The notes under the pieces: generated by a model
The model's input: the letters and a program-made list of their open reading frames with translations, nothing else
What the model was told of the DNA's origin: nothing
Databases searched by the model: none
NCBI RefSeq assembly: GCF_000312665.1
Contig: NZ_HF536772.1
Span: forward strand, 3,766,886 to 3,830,885
Origin: Rhizobium mesoamericanum STM3625
GTDB lineage: Bacteria; Pseudomonadota; Alphaproteobacteria; Rhizobiales; Rhizobiaceae
DNA: 64,000 nt
Reading direction: 5' to 3'
Made by a program: the position numbers and the translations under genes
Part shown: in pieces, positions 16,731-26,402 of the stretch
Position numbering within the stretch: position 1 is the stretch's first letter
Layout of the letters: every line of letters begins with the position of its first letter

Positions 16731-17471
16731 ATGCGCATTCTCCTCGTCAATCCGAATACGACAGCGTCCATGACCGAGAAGGCGGCCGTCGCCGCCCGCG
16801 CGGTTATGGCCTCAGGTACCGACATCATCGCTGCGACGTCTCGTATGGGGCCGGCCTCGATCGAGGGACACTATGACGGGGCACTCGCCGTCCCCGGGCT
16901 GCTCAATGAACTCAAAGAGCGCAATGGCGCATACGATGCCGCCATCATCGCCTGCTTCGACGATACGGGGCTTGATGCGGCGCGCAGCCTTGTCGACGTG
17001 CCGGTGGTGGGGCTTTGCGAATCTGCGGTCGCCACGGCCGGCTTCTTGGCGCAGAGGTTTACTGTCGTGACGACGCTCGAACGCTCGCGTGTCCTGATCG
17101 ACAATCTCGTGCGACGTTACGGGATGGGTGGACGCGTCAAAGTGCGTGCCTCCGATATACCGGTTCTTGAGCTCGAGGATCCCGCCTCGGGCGCCATCGG
17201 CAAGTTGCGCGCCGAAATCGAACGGGCGCTTTTTGAAGATGGAGCCGAAGCGATCGTACTCGGCTGCGCCGGCATGACCGATCTGGCGCGCGAGCTCCAG
17301 GATATCTACGGCGTACCTGTCGTTGACGGGGTGGCCGCGGCGGTCAAGCAGGCGGAAGCACTGGTGTCGCTCGGACTATCGACCAGCAAGCGCGGCTCCT
17401 ATGCATCGCCACTGGCCAAGCCCTTCACCGGGGCGATGAGCGCCTTTGCGCCGCTGCGGGCAGCAGGCTGA
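16731..17471 (+). CDS. Asp/Glu/hydantoin racemase family protein
   Basis: This 246-residue enzyme opens ILLVNPNTTASMTEKA, the hallmark of hydantoin-racemase-like members of the Asp/Glu racemase superfamily. Both catalytic Cys are present, in IIACFDDTG (about residue 76) and VLGCAGMTDLA (about 181). Cofactor-independent racemases use them as an acid/base pair. No hydantoinase or carbamoylase gene is nearby, so the substrate may be another alpha-chiral acid or cyclic ureide imported by the linked ABC system. Allantoin racemase and maleate isomerase are related families and remain possible. Confidence 0.85.
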   Translation: MRILLVNPNTTASMTEKAAVAARAVMASGTDIIAATSRMGPASIEGHYDGALAVPGLLNELKERNGAYDAAIIACFDDTGLDAARSLVDVPVVGLCESAVATAGFLAQRFTVVTTLERSRVLIDNLVRRYGMGGRVKVRASDIPVLELEDPASGAIGKLRAEIERALFEDGAEAIVLGCAGMTDLARELQDIYGVPVVDGVAAAVKQAEALVSLGLSTSKRGSYASPLAKPFTGAMSAFAPLRAAG

Positions 17472-17474
17472 TTG

Positions 17475-18086
17475 ATGACCGTTTCGTTCGATTTTAAGGC
17501 GCTTGGCGAGCGGGATCGCTACAAGCTGATGATCGGCACCATCATTCCGCGGCCGATAGCGCTCGTGACGACGGTCGACGAACATGGTCGCTTCAACGCC
17601 GCTCCGTTCAGCTTCTTCAATTGCCTCTCCGCCGATCCACCAATTCTTGCGCTCGGCGTTGAAAACAACCCGGACATGTCCTTCAAGGACACGGGCCACA
17701 ACATCCGCATGACCGAGGTGTTCACGGTCAACATCGTATCCTTTGCCATTGCTGAGGCAATGCATGTCTGTGGCTCGAAATATCCGCGGGGCGTCGATGA
17801 ACTGAAGGAAGCCGGCCTGACGGCCATGCCTGGTCACAAGGTTGCCTCACCATGGATTGCCGAGGCGCCGGCAGCCTTCGAATGCAGGCGCCACGTCACG
17901 CTGGAGCTCGGGAGGTCCCGGCAGATCATCATGGGCGAAATCGTCTATGCGCATTATCGTGACGGCGTTGTCGACACCGAACGGCTCCGTGTCGATCCCG
18001 CAGAAGTCGACGCCATTGCGCGCCTTGGCGGTGATACCTGTTCGACGATCCGCGACCGCTTCGAAATGCTGACGCCCAAATTGTAG
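17475..18086 (+). CDS. Flavin-reductase-like (FMN-binding split barrel) protein
   Basis: This 203-residue protein has the flavin-reductase-like split barrel: IIPRPIALVTTVDEHGRFNAA at the start, PFSFFNCLSADPPILALGVE in the middle and DTGHNIRMTEVFTVNIV following. Such proteins bind FMN. Some supply reduced flavin to monooxygenases and others act alone. No monooxygenase gene is adjacent. ATG 17475 follows the racemase stop by 3 bp, which indicates tight coupling. Its presence suggests that processing of the imported compound includes a redox or oxygen-dependent step. Confidence 0.87.
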   Translation: MTVSFDFKALGERDRYKLMIGTIIPRPIALVTTVDEHGRFNAAPFSFFNCLSADPPILALGVENNPDMSFKDTGHNIRMTEVFTVNIVSFAIAEAMHVCGSKYPRGVDELKEAGLTAMPGHKVASPWIAEAPAAFECRRHVTLELGRSRQIIMGEIVYAHYRDGVVDTERLRVDPAEVDAIARLGGDTCSTIRDRFEMLTPKL

Positions 18087-18172
18087 GCGCACGCGCACTC
18101 GCAACAATTCTGCTTTACTTTTCCCCTCCGCTTGCTTTTGTTCAGACAAAACATTGCAGGAGAGGATGCCCC

Positions 18173-18664
18173 GTGACCATGCCCGACGAAGACCTCAAGC
18201 GGATCGCAGAACAGGAAAGGGTGCTGAGTTTCGACACGTTCGATCTGACGACTGCATGGCAGCTCGGCAGACTCCTGCAGGAGCTTGGAACCGAACGCGG
18301 CCTCGGTATCGCGATCGATATCACGCTGCATTCGATGCCCGTCTTCTATGCGGCACTGCCTGGTGTTACGCCCGATAACGTCCAGTGGGTGCGGCGCAAG
18401 CGCAATCTGGTGCTGCGCTACTTCAGAAGTAGTTACGCCATCGGCCTCGATCTCAAGCAGAAGGGAAAGACGGTCGCCGACAACGGCCTTGCCGATGCCG
18501 ATTATGCACCGCATGGCGGCAGCTTCCCGATCACTGTGAAGGGCACCGGGTGCATCGGCGCGGTTACCGTTTCTGGCCTGCCTCAACGCGACGACCACAA
18601 TCTTGCGGTCGAGGCGCTGGCACTGATGCTGGCGAAGGATCTCGATGCGTTGCGTCTGGCCTGA
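18173..18664 (+). CDS. HbpS/GlcG-like (UPF0303) family protein
   Basis: This 163-residue protein is of the UPF0303 branch of the HbpS/GlcG fold: ITLHSMPVFYAALPGVTPDN, WVRRKRNLVLRYFRSSYAIG, APHGGSFPITVKGTGCIGAV and LPQRDDHNLAVEAL. HbpS binds heme in Streptomyces, but for UPF0303 proteins no activity is firmly known. GTG 18173 has AGGAGAGG upstream, and an in-frame ATG lies two codons later. The 86-bp gap from the flavin-reductase gene shows no terminator, so it is probably the last gene of the operon. Confidence 0.85.
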   Translation: MTMPDEDLKRIAEQERVLSFDTFDLTTAWQLGRLLQELGTERGLGIAIDITLHSMPVFYAALPGVTPDNVQWVRRKRNLVLRYFRSSYAIGLDLKQKGKTVADNGLADADYAPHGGSFPITVKGTGCIGAVTVSGLPQRDDHNLAVEALALMLAKDLDALRLA

Positions 18665-18762
18665 TCGCGCGTTGCCTGGCGTGTTTTGCCTACGCTCTCG
18701 CAGTCTTGCCGGAAAGGACGCGGCTGTCGCTCGGGCAAGCCTGGACAGACAAACGTCGTCTG

Positions 18763-20025
18763 CTAGAACCCCTGGGTTTCACTCGAGCCGAAGATGGCCT
18801 CTTCCAACCACGCGTTGGAGAACGCCCGATCTGGATCCATCCGGTCTCGAAGGCGAGCAAATTCGGCAAGCTTTTCGTATTTGGCCCCGATGTGGCGCCC
18901 GGTGAAGACCTTTCCCCAATGCGGCAGGGCCGAAAAAGGCGACAGCGCCTGTTCGATGTGCTCCACAGCTGCGTTGACGGCTTCCTGATCCCGAACCCAG
19001 GTAAAATGGATCGACAGGGTGTCGCGGCGATATTGAGGGCTGAGCCACAGGTCATCGGCCGCGACTGTGCGCAGTTCGCCCACCTGCAGCAGATGGGCAA
19101 ATTTATCGCGGATCGAAAGCAACGCCTCTATGGCGGCGGCTCCATGTTTCCGTGGAAGGTGGAATTCTGACTGTATCTCCTCGCCGTTGCTCGGCGTGAA
19201 TCCCATCTTGAAGTGCGGGAGCCTGTCGGACCATCGACCATACTGCCCCAATTGTTGCGTGGCGTTTTGCGCATCCAATCCGCTTATCGGATGCCTGTTT
19301 TCCGTTGCGCGCGTTGCGCCATGGATGGCCGCGGGAAAATCATCGTTGGATGCTGTTCTCTTGACCCAAACCGAACCTGCCTCTTGGCCCCATTTTGTGA
19401 AAACGCTGACGCTGTAGCCCAGCGCCATGACGTCATCGAGGTTGGTCAACAGCTTGTCCCACGCCAATCCATCGTAGACGGACTGTGCGACCTGAAACTC
19501 CGGCTGGACGTCAAGCGTCACACGCGTGACGATGCCAAGGGCGCCGAGATGCACCACCATACCCGCGAAATCGGCATCGCCGCGTGTCACCTTGACGAGG
19601 CGGCCGTCCCCTGAAACGATTTCGAGCCCGCAAACCGCCGTCGCCAGGTTGCCATTCCGGTTGCCCGATCCATGCGTTGCCGTGGCAATTGCTCCGGCAA
19701 TCGAAATATGCGGAAGGGAGGCGAGATTATGAACGGCGAGATGATGCCGATGCAGGAAAAGCGCAAGCTCTCCGTAGGTGCAATGAGCGCCGACGCTAAC
19801 CCGTGTTCCGTCGCCTTCGATGACGGGGTTGATCGGCAGCTCGGCAAGCGACAGGGCAACATCCCCATCGGCGATCGCATTGAACGAGTGGCCTGAACCT
19901 ACCGCCTTTATCTTTGCCGATCGCACCACGATGTCGCAAACCGCATCCACCGACGATGGATAGAGGCAGTCTTGAAAGCCATAGTGAAAGCTTGCCGCCC
20001 AGTTGGTCGTTGGAATCCGCGTCAT
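18763..20025 (-). CDS. FAD-linked sugar/alditol oxidase (AldO-like)
   Basis: This 420-residue flavoprotein is related to alditol oxidase and L-gulono-/D-arabinono-lactone oxidases. The N-terminal FAD_binding_4 domain has KAVGSGHSFNAIAD, where the His is the usual site of covalent FAD attachment, and SIAGAIATATHGSGNRNGNL. The C-terminal ALO domain ends RDRMDPDRAFSNAWLEEAIF. These enzymes oxidise a terminal hydroxyl or lactone with O2, giving H2O2. ATG 20025 has GAGG upstream. The upstream co-oriented AGE-family epimerase gene suggests a shared role in sugar or polyol metabolism. Confidence 0.88.
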   Translation of the reverse strand: MTRIPTTNWAASFHYGFQDCLYPSSVDAVCDIVVRSAKIKAVGSGHSFNAIADGDVALSLAELPINPVIEGDGTRVSVGAHCTYGELALFLHRHHLAVHNLASLPHISIAGAIATATHGSGNRNGNLATAVCGLEIVSGDGRLVKVTRGDADFAGMVVHLGALGIVTRVTLDVQPEFQVAQSVYDGLAWDKLLTNLDDVMALGYSVSVFTKWGQEAGSVWVKRTASNDDFPAAIHGATRATENRHPISGLDAQNATQQLGQYGRWSDRLPHFKMGFTPSNGEEIQSEFHLPRKHGAAAIEALLSIRDKFAHLLQVGELRTVAADDLWLSPQYRRDTLSIHFTWVRDQEAVNAAVEHIEQALSPFSALPHWGKVFTGRHIGAKYEKLAEFARLRDRMDPDRAFSNAWLEEAIFGSSETQGF

Positions 20026-20182
20026 AGACAAAACCTCGCACCGACTTGTTTTCTACCGCACAGCTACTTGAACGACTGCTCGTCGTTTATGCCGGTGCGT
20101 CGCGTCTGCCAGTCCAGTCCGGCGCCGCGCAATATCACTCGAAATGATGGTCGAGCGCCACTGAGGTGGCGCGCGCTTAAAG

Positions 20183-21442
20183 TCAAATCCTGCCGTCGGC
20201 TTCCGCAATGACCTTCGTCAGGCTGCCGGTTGCCGGGAAGAGGGGGATCAGGCACGCCTGCAGGGCGTGGTAGATGTCGCCCTTGCCAGGGAAAATCGTG
20301 TGGGCAGGCACGAGGTCTTCCGTCAGCTCCTCATGCCAGCCGCCATTCTCGTGATCGATGAAAGAGCGTTCGATCACGTTCCAGATCCTGCGGTAGTGTT
20401 CCTCGTGGTAGTCACTGGGGAGATGTTCGTTGAGGAAATGCGCAGCACCGGCACCCTCGCAAGCAGGCCACCACAGCTTGTTGCGCTTGGATGGCCTGTC
20501 CTGCCAGTCGAGCGTATAGAAGAAGCCGCCCTTATCATCGTCCCACCCCAGCGCGATCGACTGCGAAAACAGGCTCTTGGCTGCATCCGGCATCCAGTCA
20601 TGCTTCTTGTCGCCAAGGACCCACAGCTGAAGAATGAGGCGCGCCCATTCCAGCCAATGGCCGGGAGTGGTGCCTGCAGGGCGGAACATTTCGTTCGGAT
20701 GATAGTAGTCCTTGTCGAGGTCCCAATCGATGCTGAAGTGCTCAGCCACACGCCAGCCGACGGAACCGGCGGCCCGGCGAATGACGAGGTCGGCAATGCT
20801 CTCGGCCTTGGCGAGATAGTCGCGGTCACCGGTTGCCTCGAAGGCTGCCATCAGCGCTTCGGTCAAGTGCATGTTGGAGTTCTGGCCGCGGTAGTTGCCG
20901 CCGTCGAGAGGCTGCCAGTCGGCGGTGAACTCTTCGGCGATGGCGCCGTGCGCGGCTTCCCAGAATTTCGTGTTAAGGACATCCGTGATGTCGGCAAGCA
21001 TGGCGTCGGCAAGCGGATGGCCGACTGTTTTTGCGGAGGACGCTGCGAGCAGGACAAAGGCGTGACCGTAGCCCTGCTTGTTGGAATCGACCGGGCCGTT
21101 GTCGTCGAGCGACCAGAAGTAGCCACCGTTCTTGATATCGCGATGCTTGTGCCAGATATACTGCATGCCGTGATCGACGACGTCGCCGGCACCCGGACGA
21201 CCAAGCAGGGTGCCGATGGCAAAGCAGTGAACGGCGCGCGAGGCTATGTGGATCGGGCGGACCTGGCCTGCCGCGTTGAGTGGCTTGCCGGTGTCATTAA
21301 GATCAAAGAAGCCGCCCTTTTGGTTGACGGAGTTGTGCTGGAAGAAATCGAAGAGCCCGTTTGCCTGCGCAAGAAGCCAGTTGCGGTGGTAGGCGCGGGT
21401 GGTCCAGTTTCCGAGCAAGGCGTCGCCGTTTGCAGGTGCCAT
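20183..21442 (-). CDS. AGE-family sugar epimerase/isomerase
   Basis: This 419-residue (alpha/alpha)6-barrel protein belongs to the N-acylglucosamine 2-epimerase/aldose-ketose isomerase family. Aromatic and His segments that line the active site are visible: GGFFDLNDTGKPL, RPIHIASRAVHCFAIG, YRGQNSNMHLTEALMAAFEA, and GGFFYTLDWQ and WWPACEGAGAAHFL. Rhizobial relatives include mannose isomerases. Whether this is a mannose-fructose isomerase, a YihS-type isomerase or a 2-epimerase cannot be decided here. ATG 21442 has GGAGGAG upstream. Confidence 0.87.
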   Translation of the reverse strand: MAPANGDALLGNWTTRAYHRNWLLAQANGLFDFFQHNSVNQKGGFFDLNDTGKPLNAAGQVRPIHIASRAVHCFAIGTLLGRPGAGDVVDHGMQYIWHKHRDIKNGGYFWSLDDNGPVDSNKQGYGHAFVLLAASSAKTVGHPLADAMLADITDVLNTKFWEAAHGAIAEEFTADWQPLDGGNYRGQNSNMHLTEALMAAFEATGDRDYLAKAESIADLVIRRAAGSVGWRVAEHFSIDWDLDKDYYHPNEMFRPAGTTPGHWLEWARLILQLWVLGDKKHDWMPDAAKSLFSQSIALGWDDDKGGFFYTLDWQDRPSKRNKLWWPACEGAGAAHFLNEHLPSDYHEEHYRRIWNVIERSFIDHENGGWHEELTEDLVPAHTIFPGKGDIYHALQACLIPLFPATGSLTKVIAEADGRI

Positions 21443-21552
21443 GATACTCCTCCGATTTCGTGCACAAGTCCTTCGCAACCGCCTATATAGGGGCCGCCCG
21501 AGTCTGTCATCCGTCTAGCGCCGCAAAGCCGCCACATGGTGGGCATATATTG

Positions 21553-21572
21553 ACATAAAGATATCTTTATGT
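21553..21572. promoter_or_regulatory. SahR-type operator upstream of metH
   Basis: ACATAAAGATATCTTTATGT is a perfect 20-bp palindrome 42 bp before the metH start. Its 16-bp core (ATAAAGATATCTTTAT) recurs exactly at 59674-59689, upstream of the ArsR-methyltransferase gene and metF. Two identical long palindromes in front of two methionine-cycle loci are best explained as operators of that regulator. Confidence 0.8.
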
Positions 21573-21614
21573 GATTTGGTCAGTTGGTCCGCAACGACGT
21601 CAAGGAGTCCGCCC

Positions 21615-24600
21615 GTGTTTGATACTCTGTTTGGTTCTGAAGGGGCAAAGCGCGACGGCAGTGAAGTCTTTGCTGCGCTCAAGAAAGCCGCCAGCGAACG
21701 CATCCTCGTTCTTGACGGTGCCATGGGCACGCAGATCCAGGGGCTGGGCTTCGATGAGGACCATTTCCGTGGTGACCGCTTCATCGGTTGTGCCTGTCAC
21801 CAGAAAGGCAATAACGATCTTCTGATCCTGACGCAGCCGGATGCGATCGAAGAGATCCATTACAAGTATGCCAAGGCCGGCGCCGACATTCTCGAGACCA
21901 ATACGTTCTCGTCGACGCGGATTGCCCAGGCCGACTACGCGATGGAAGGCGAAGTCTACGCTCTCAACAAGGAAGGTGCCGAGATCGTGCGTCGTGCGGC
22001 AGTCCGCGCCGAGCGCGAGGATGGCCGTCGTCGCTTCGTCGCCGGCGCGATCGGCCCGACGAACCGTACGGCGTCGATTTCACCTGATGTCAACAATCCG
22101 GGTTTCCGCGCCGTCACCTTCGACGACCTGCGTGCGGCCTATGCCGAGCAGATCGACGGCCTGATCGACGGCGGTGCTGATATCATCCTCATCGAGACGA
22201 TCTTCGACACGCTAAACGCCAAGGCGGCGATCTTTGCCTGCGAAGAGCGCTTCGAGGCCAAAGGCATCCGCCTGCCTGTCATGATCTCAGGCACGATCAC
22301 CGATCTTTCCGGCCGCACGCTGTCCGGCCAGACGCCGTCCGCTTTCTGGAACTCGGTTCGCCACGCCAATCCGTTCACGATCGGCCTGAACTGCGCACTC
22401 GGCGCCAACGCCATGCGTCCGCACCTGCAGGAGCTGTCAGGCGTTGCCGATACCTTTATCTGCGCCTATCCGAATGCCGGCCTGCCGAACGAGTTCGGCC
22501 AGTATGACGAGACGCCGGAACTGATGGCAGCCCAGATCGATGAGTTTGCCCGCGAGGGCCTCGTCAACATCGTCGGCGGCTGCTGCGGTTCGACGCCGGA
22601 GCACATCAAGGCGATCGCTGAGGTCGTCGCCAAGCACAAGCCGCGTCCGATCCCCGAACATCGCCCCTTCATGTCGCTGTCAGGCCTCGAGCCTTTCGAG
22701 CTGACCAAGGATATTCCCTTCGTCAACGTCGGCGAGCGCACCAATGTCACGGGCTCCGCGAAGTTCCGCAAGCTGATCACCAATGCCGACTACACGGCAG
22801 CGCTCGATGTGGCGCGCGACCAGGTGGAGAACGGCGCGCAGATCATCGACATCAACATGGACGAGGGCCTGATCGATTCCGAAAAGGCGATGGTCGAGTT
22901 CCTGAACCTGATCGCCGCCGAGCCCGATATCGCGCGCGTGCCTGTCATGATCGATAGTTCGAAGTTCTCGATCATCGAATCCGGCCTGAAGCGTGTCCAG
23001 GGCAAGCCGATCGTCAACTCGATTTCGCTTAAGGAGGGCGAGGAGAATTTCCTTTCCCAGGCAAAGCTCTTGCGTGCCTATGGCGCGGCTGTCGTGGTCA
23101 TGGCTTTCGACGAGACGGGACAGGCCGACAGCTACGAGCGCAAGGTCGAGATCTGCGCGCGCGCCTACAAGCTCTTGACCGAAAAGGCGGGCTTTCCGCC
23201 CGAAGACATCATCTTCGATCCGAACGTCTTTGCGGTCGCAACCGGTATCGAAGAACACAACAATTACGGCGTCGACTTCATCGAGGCGACCCGGACGATC
23301 CGCAAGACGATGCCGCTGGTGCATATTTCGGGCGGCGTCTCGAACCTCTCCTTCTCCTTCCGCGGCAACGAGCCGGTGCGCGAGGCGATGCACGCCGTGT
23401 TCCTCTACCACGCCATCCAGGCGGGCATGGATATGGGTATCGTCAATGCCGGGCAGCTTGCAGTTTACGATCAGATTGATCCGGAACTGCGCGAGGCCTG
23501 CGAAGACGTGGTGCTGAACCGGCGCGCTGACGCAACCGAGCGGCTGCTTGAGGTGGCCGAACGCTTCCGTGGTGCCGGCACCCGGGAAGCAAAGGCGCAG
23601 GATCTGTCCTGGCGCGAATGGCCGGTCGCCAAGCGGCTGGAGCATGCGCTTGTCAACGGCATCACTGAATATATCGAGGCCGACACCGAGGAGGCCCGTC
23701 AGCAGGCCGAGCGGCCGCTGCATGTCATCGAAGGCCCGCTGATGGCCGGCATGAACGTGGTTGGCGATCTCTTCGGTTCCGGCAAGATGTTCCTGCCGCA
23801 GGTCGTCAAGTCGGCTCGCGTGATGAAGCAGGCGGTCGCGGTGCTTTTGCCTTACATGGAGGAAGAAAAGCGTCGCAATGGCGGTGATGATCGCAAGGCT
23901 GCCGGCAAGATCCTGATGGCAACCGTGAAGGGTGACGTCCACGATATCGGCAAGAACATCGTTGGCGTCGTGCTCGCCTGCAACAATTACGAGATCATCG
24001 ATCTCGGCGTCATGGTGCCGGCAACGAAGATCCTCGAGACGGCCGTTGCCGAGAAGGTCGATGTCATCGGTCTCTCCGGCCTGATCACGCCGTCCCTTGA
24101 CGAGATGGTGCATGTCGCTGCCGAAATGGAGCGCCAGGGACTGGACCTGCCGTTGCTTATCGGCGGTGCAACGACGAGCCGTGTCCACACCGCAGTCAAG
24201 ATCCATCCAGGCTATAACAAGGGCCAGGCGGTCTATGTGACGGATGCCAGCCGCGCGGTCGGTGTCGTCTCGTCGCTGCTGTCGCCTGATGGCCGCGACG
24301 GCTACGTGGCCGATATCCGCGCCGAATACGCCAAGGTTGCGGCAGCCCACGCCCGAAGTGAGGCCGAGAAGGTACGCCTGCCGCTTGCCCGTGCACGCGA
24401 AAACGCACAGCAGGTCGATTGGGCGGCCTACAAGCCGACCAAGCCGAGCTTCCTCGGAACCAAGGTGTTCGACGGCTACGATCTCGCAGAGATCGCCAGG
24501 TACATCGACTGGACCCCATTCTTCCAGACCTGGGAGCTGCGTGGCCGGTTTCCGGCCATTCTGGAAGACGAGAAGCAGGGCGAGGCGGCTCGCCAGCTTT

Positions 24601-25388
24601 GGGCCGATGCGCAGGCGATGCTGACGAAGATAATCGACGAGAAGTGGTTCCACCCGCGTGCTGTCATCGGCTTCTGGCCGGCAAACGTAATCGGCGACGA
24701 CATCCGCCTCTTCAAGGATGACAGCCGGAAGGAAGAGCTTGCCACCTTCTTCACGCTGCGCCAGCAGCTTTCCAAGCGAGATGGCCGGCCAAACATTGCG
24801 CTGTCGGACTTCGTTGCGCCTGCCGAAAGCGGCGTTCAGGACTATGTCGGCGGGTTCGTCGTTACGGCCGGTATCGAGGAGATTGCGATTGCGGAACGCT
24901 TCGAGCGCGCTAACGACGACTATTCGTCGATCCTGGTAAAAGCGCTCGCCGATCGCTTTGCGGAAGCCTTTGCTGAACGCATGCACGAACAGGTGCGTCG
25001 CGAATATTGGGGCTACGCGAGAGACGAGCATCTCAGCAACGAAGAGCTCATCACCGAGGAATATGCCGGTATTCGCCCGGCGCCGGGCTATCCGGCGCAG
25101 CCCGATCACACCGAGAAGAAGACGCTGTTTTCCTTGCTCGATGCCGAGAAGGCGGCCGGGGTGAAGCTCACCGAAAGCTACGCAATGTGGCCGGGCTCTT
25201 CCGTTTCCGGCCTCTACATCGCTCACCCCGATTCCTACTATTTCGGGGTCGCCAAGGTTGAGCGCGATCAGGTCGAAGACTATGCCGCTCGCAAGGGCAT
25301 GGATATTGCCGAAGTCGAGCGTTGGCTTGGTCCGGTTCTCAACTACGTGCCGCGCAAGCGCGAAGAGGAAATCGAGGACGCGGCATGA
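21615..25388 (+). CDS. metH: Cobalamin-dependent methionine synthase
   Basis: MetH has 1257 residues and four modules in the usual order. The homocysteine domain has VLDGAMGTQIQ near residue 32 and zinc Cys in NCALG near 258 and GGCCGS near 321. The folate domain starts at about 372 with GERTNVTGSAKF. The cobalamin domain near 774 has GDVHDIGKNIVG, with the His that ligates cobalt. The SAM-dependent reactivation domain near 1186 has ESYAMWPGSSVSGLY. It transfers the methyl group of 5-methyl-THF to homocysteine. GTG 21615 with AAGGAG seven bases upstream is chosen over an earlier ATG. An operator shared with sahR-metF lies upstream. Confidence 0.98.
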   Translation: MFDTLFGSEGAKRDGSEVFAALKKAASERILVLDGAMGTQIQGLGFDEDHFRGDRFIGCACHQKGNNDLLILTQPDAIEEIHYKYAKAGADILETNTFSSTRIAQADYAMEGEVYALNKEGAEIVRRAAVRAEREDGRRRFVAGAIGPTNRTASISPDVNNPGFRAVTFDDLRAAYAEQIDGLIDGGADIILIETIFDTLNAKAAIFACEERFEAKGIRLPVMISGTITDLSGRTLSGQTPSAFWNSVRHANPFTIGLNCALGANAMRPHLQELSGVADTFICAYPNAGLPNEFGQYDETPELMAAQIDEFAREGLVNIVGGCCGSTPEHIKAIAEVVAKHKPRPIPEHRPFMSLSGLEPFELTKDIPFVNVGERTNVTGSAKFRKLITNADYTAALDVARDQVENGAQIIDINMDEGLIDSEKAMVEFLNLIAAEPDIARVPVMIDSSKFSIIESGLKRVQGKPIVNSISLKEGEENFLSQAKLLRAYGAAVVVMAFDETGQADSYERKVEICARAYKLLTEKAGFPPEDIIFDPNVFAVATGIEEHNNYGVDFIEATRTIRKTMPLVHISGGVSNLSFSFRGNEPVREAMHAVFLYHAIQAGMDMGIVNAGQLAVYDQIDPELREACEDVVLNRRADATERLLEVAERFRGAGTREAKAQDLSWREWPVAKRLEHALVNGITEYIEADTEEARQQAERPLHVIEGPLMAGMNVVGDLFGSGKMFLPQVVKSARVMKQAVAVLLPYMEEEKRRNGGDDRKAAGKILMATVKGDVHDIGKNIVGVVLACNNYEIIDLGVMVPATKILETAVAEKVDVIGLSGLITPSLDEMVHVAAEMERQGLDLPLLIGGATTSRVHTAVKIHPGYNKGQAVYVTDASRAVGVVSSLLSPDGRDGYVADIRAEYAKVAAAHARSEAEKVRLPLARARENAQQVDWAAYKPTKPSFLGTKVFDGYDLAEIARYIDWTPFFQTWELRGRFPAILEDEKQGEAARQLWADAQAMLTKIIDEKWFHPRAVIGFWPANVIGDDIRLFKDDSRKEELATFFTLRQQLSKRDGRPNIALSDFVAPAESGVQDYVGGFVVTAGIEEIAIAERFERANDDYSSILVKALADRFAEAFAERMHEQVRREYWGYARDEHLSNEELITEEYAGIRPAPGYPAQPDHTEKKTLFSLLDAEKAAGVKLTESYAMWPGSSVSGLYIAHPDSYYFGVAKVERDQVEDYAARKGMDIAEVERWLGPVLNYVPRKREEEIEDAA

Positions 25389-25478
25389 TCGGCTGCGTCT
25401 TCAGTCTTTGATTCAAGGGCCGGATATGTTGATTCAGGTCCTGGTTTCAACGCACTGAATTTTATTGGAAAAACTGTC

Positions 25479-26354
25479 TCAGGCACCCAGCGTCAGCTCG
25501 ACCAGCAACGCCGTCGTGTCGTCGCTCTGCTTATAACGCGGATAGCGCAGCCCCTCCGGATCGATCTCGCGTTCGAAACGCCGAAGTTCGTCAAGCATCG
25601 GCCGCAGGCCCTTCGTGCATGCGGTGCGCACCAGGCTTTCCGGATCATAGGTCGCGTAAAGCACCGCGAGGTCCGAAAAACCGTCGCTGCAGACGATGGC
25701 ATGCGCCTTGCCTTGAATGGGAAGGGGCTTTGAAACCAGATGGTCGGCAGCCTCCGGCACGAGGCCCAAGGTCCAGACCCCGCTTGCAGGCGAATTCTGC
25801 TGCTCGCGGTGTTGTCGCAACAAGGCGAGCGTTTCTGAATTGCCGAGCGCGCCACCTTCCCTGGTGATCCCGCCCGTGCGAGCAATATGTTTTCGCGCCT
25901 GGTTCTGTTCATGCTGATAAGCGCCGGGGATCGCCATGTACATCGCCGCTGCGCCGTCTTCTTGGAGCAGAAACAGGCACGAGTCGCCAAGGCCGACGAA
26001 GTGAAAACCGTCCGGCCTTTGATGTAACATTGCAAAGGCGCTGAGCGGCCATGCGTAGCGCGGAACGCTCTCGTTGCGGCCCAGGAACTCCGTGCGGGCT
26101 GCCAAGGACAGGCTGCGCGCCACGTCGGCGACGCTGCTGTCACGGGTGATCTCCTTCTCAAAGCCGCGGGCGAAGTGCCGGGCGATCCAGGCGGCGTCGC
26201 TGCCTGTCTCATCCATATACTGGCGATCGCCAAGACCCGTCGCGCCGTCGATGACGAAGGCACAGGCGTCGTTATGGCCGAAGCTGTCGTCATTGGGCTT
26301 CGTCGGATTTCCGGGATCGGAGATGGTGTCGAGGATCGTTATGCGACTTGTCAT
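25479..26354 (-). CDS. PP2C-family protein phosphatase-like protein
   Basis: This protein of about 291 residues has the PP2C metal-binding signatures: NDDSFGHND, AFVIDGATGLGDR, GLGDSCLFLL, CSDGFSDLAV and a final QSDDTTALLVEL. These Asp residues normally bind two Mn/Mg ions for Ser/Thr dephosphorylation. The subgroup is short and has no sensor domain, so the target is unknown. ATG 26354 has GAAGG upstream. The gene is convergent with metH, 90 bp away, with no obvious shared terminator. Confidence 0.85.
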   Translation of the reverse strand: MTSRITILDTISDPGNPTKPNDDSFGHNDACAFVIDGATGLGDRQYMDETGSDAAWIARHFARGFEKEITRDSSVADVARSLSLAARTEFLGRNESVPRYAWPLSAFAMLHQRPDGFHFVGLGDSCLFLLQEDGAAAMYMAIPGAYQHEQNQARKHIARTGGITREGGALGNSETLALLRQHREQQNSPASGVWTLGLVPEAADHLVSKPLPIQGKAHAIVCSDGFSDLAVLYATYDPESLVRTACTKGLRPMLDELRRFEREIDPEGLRYPRYKQSDDTTALLVELTLGA

Positions 26355-26402
26355 GGTGCCTTCAATAGACGCTGATCGCCATCCATTCAATGCGGCAAGG
26401 AT

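Noticed and set aside
16731..17471. A classical hydantoin utilisation (hyu) operon
   Set aside because: Only the racemase is present; hydantoinase and N-carbamoylase genes are missing.
21443..21614. A SAM-II, SAH or cobalamin riboswitch upstream of metH
   Set aside because: The leader is under 45 bases after the operator and I see no conserved B12 box or pseudoknot pattern; the palindrome explains regulation better.
22680..25226. An 848-codon open frame on the minus strand opposite metH
   Set aside because: It mirrors the metH codons in a GC-rich genome, has no domain and no ribosome-binding site, and metH is certain.
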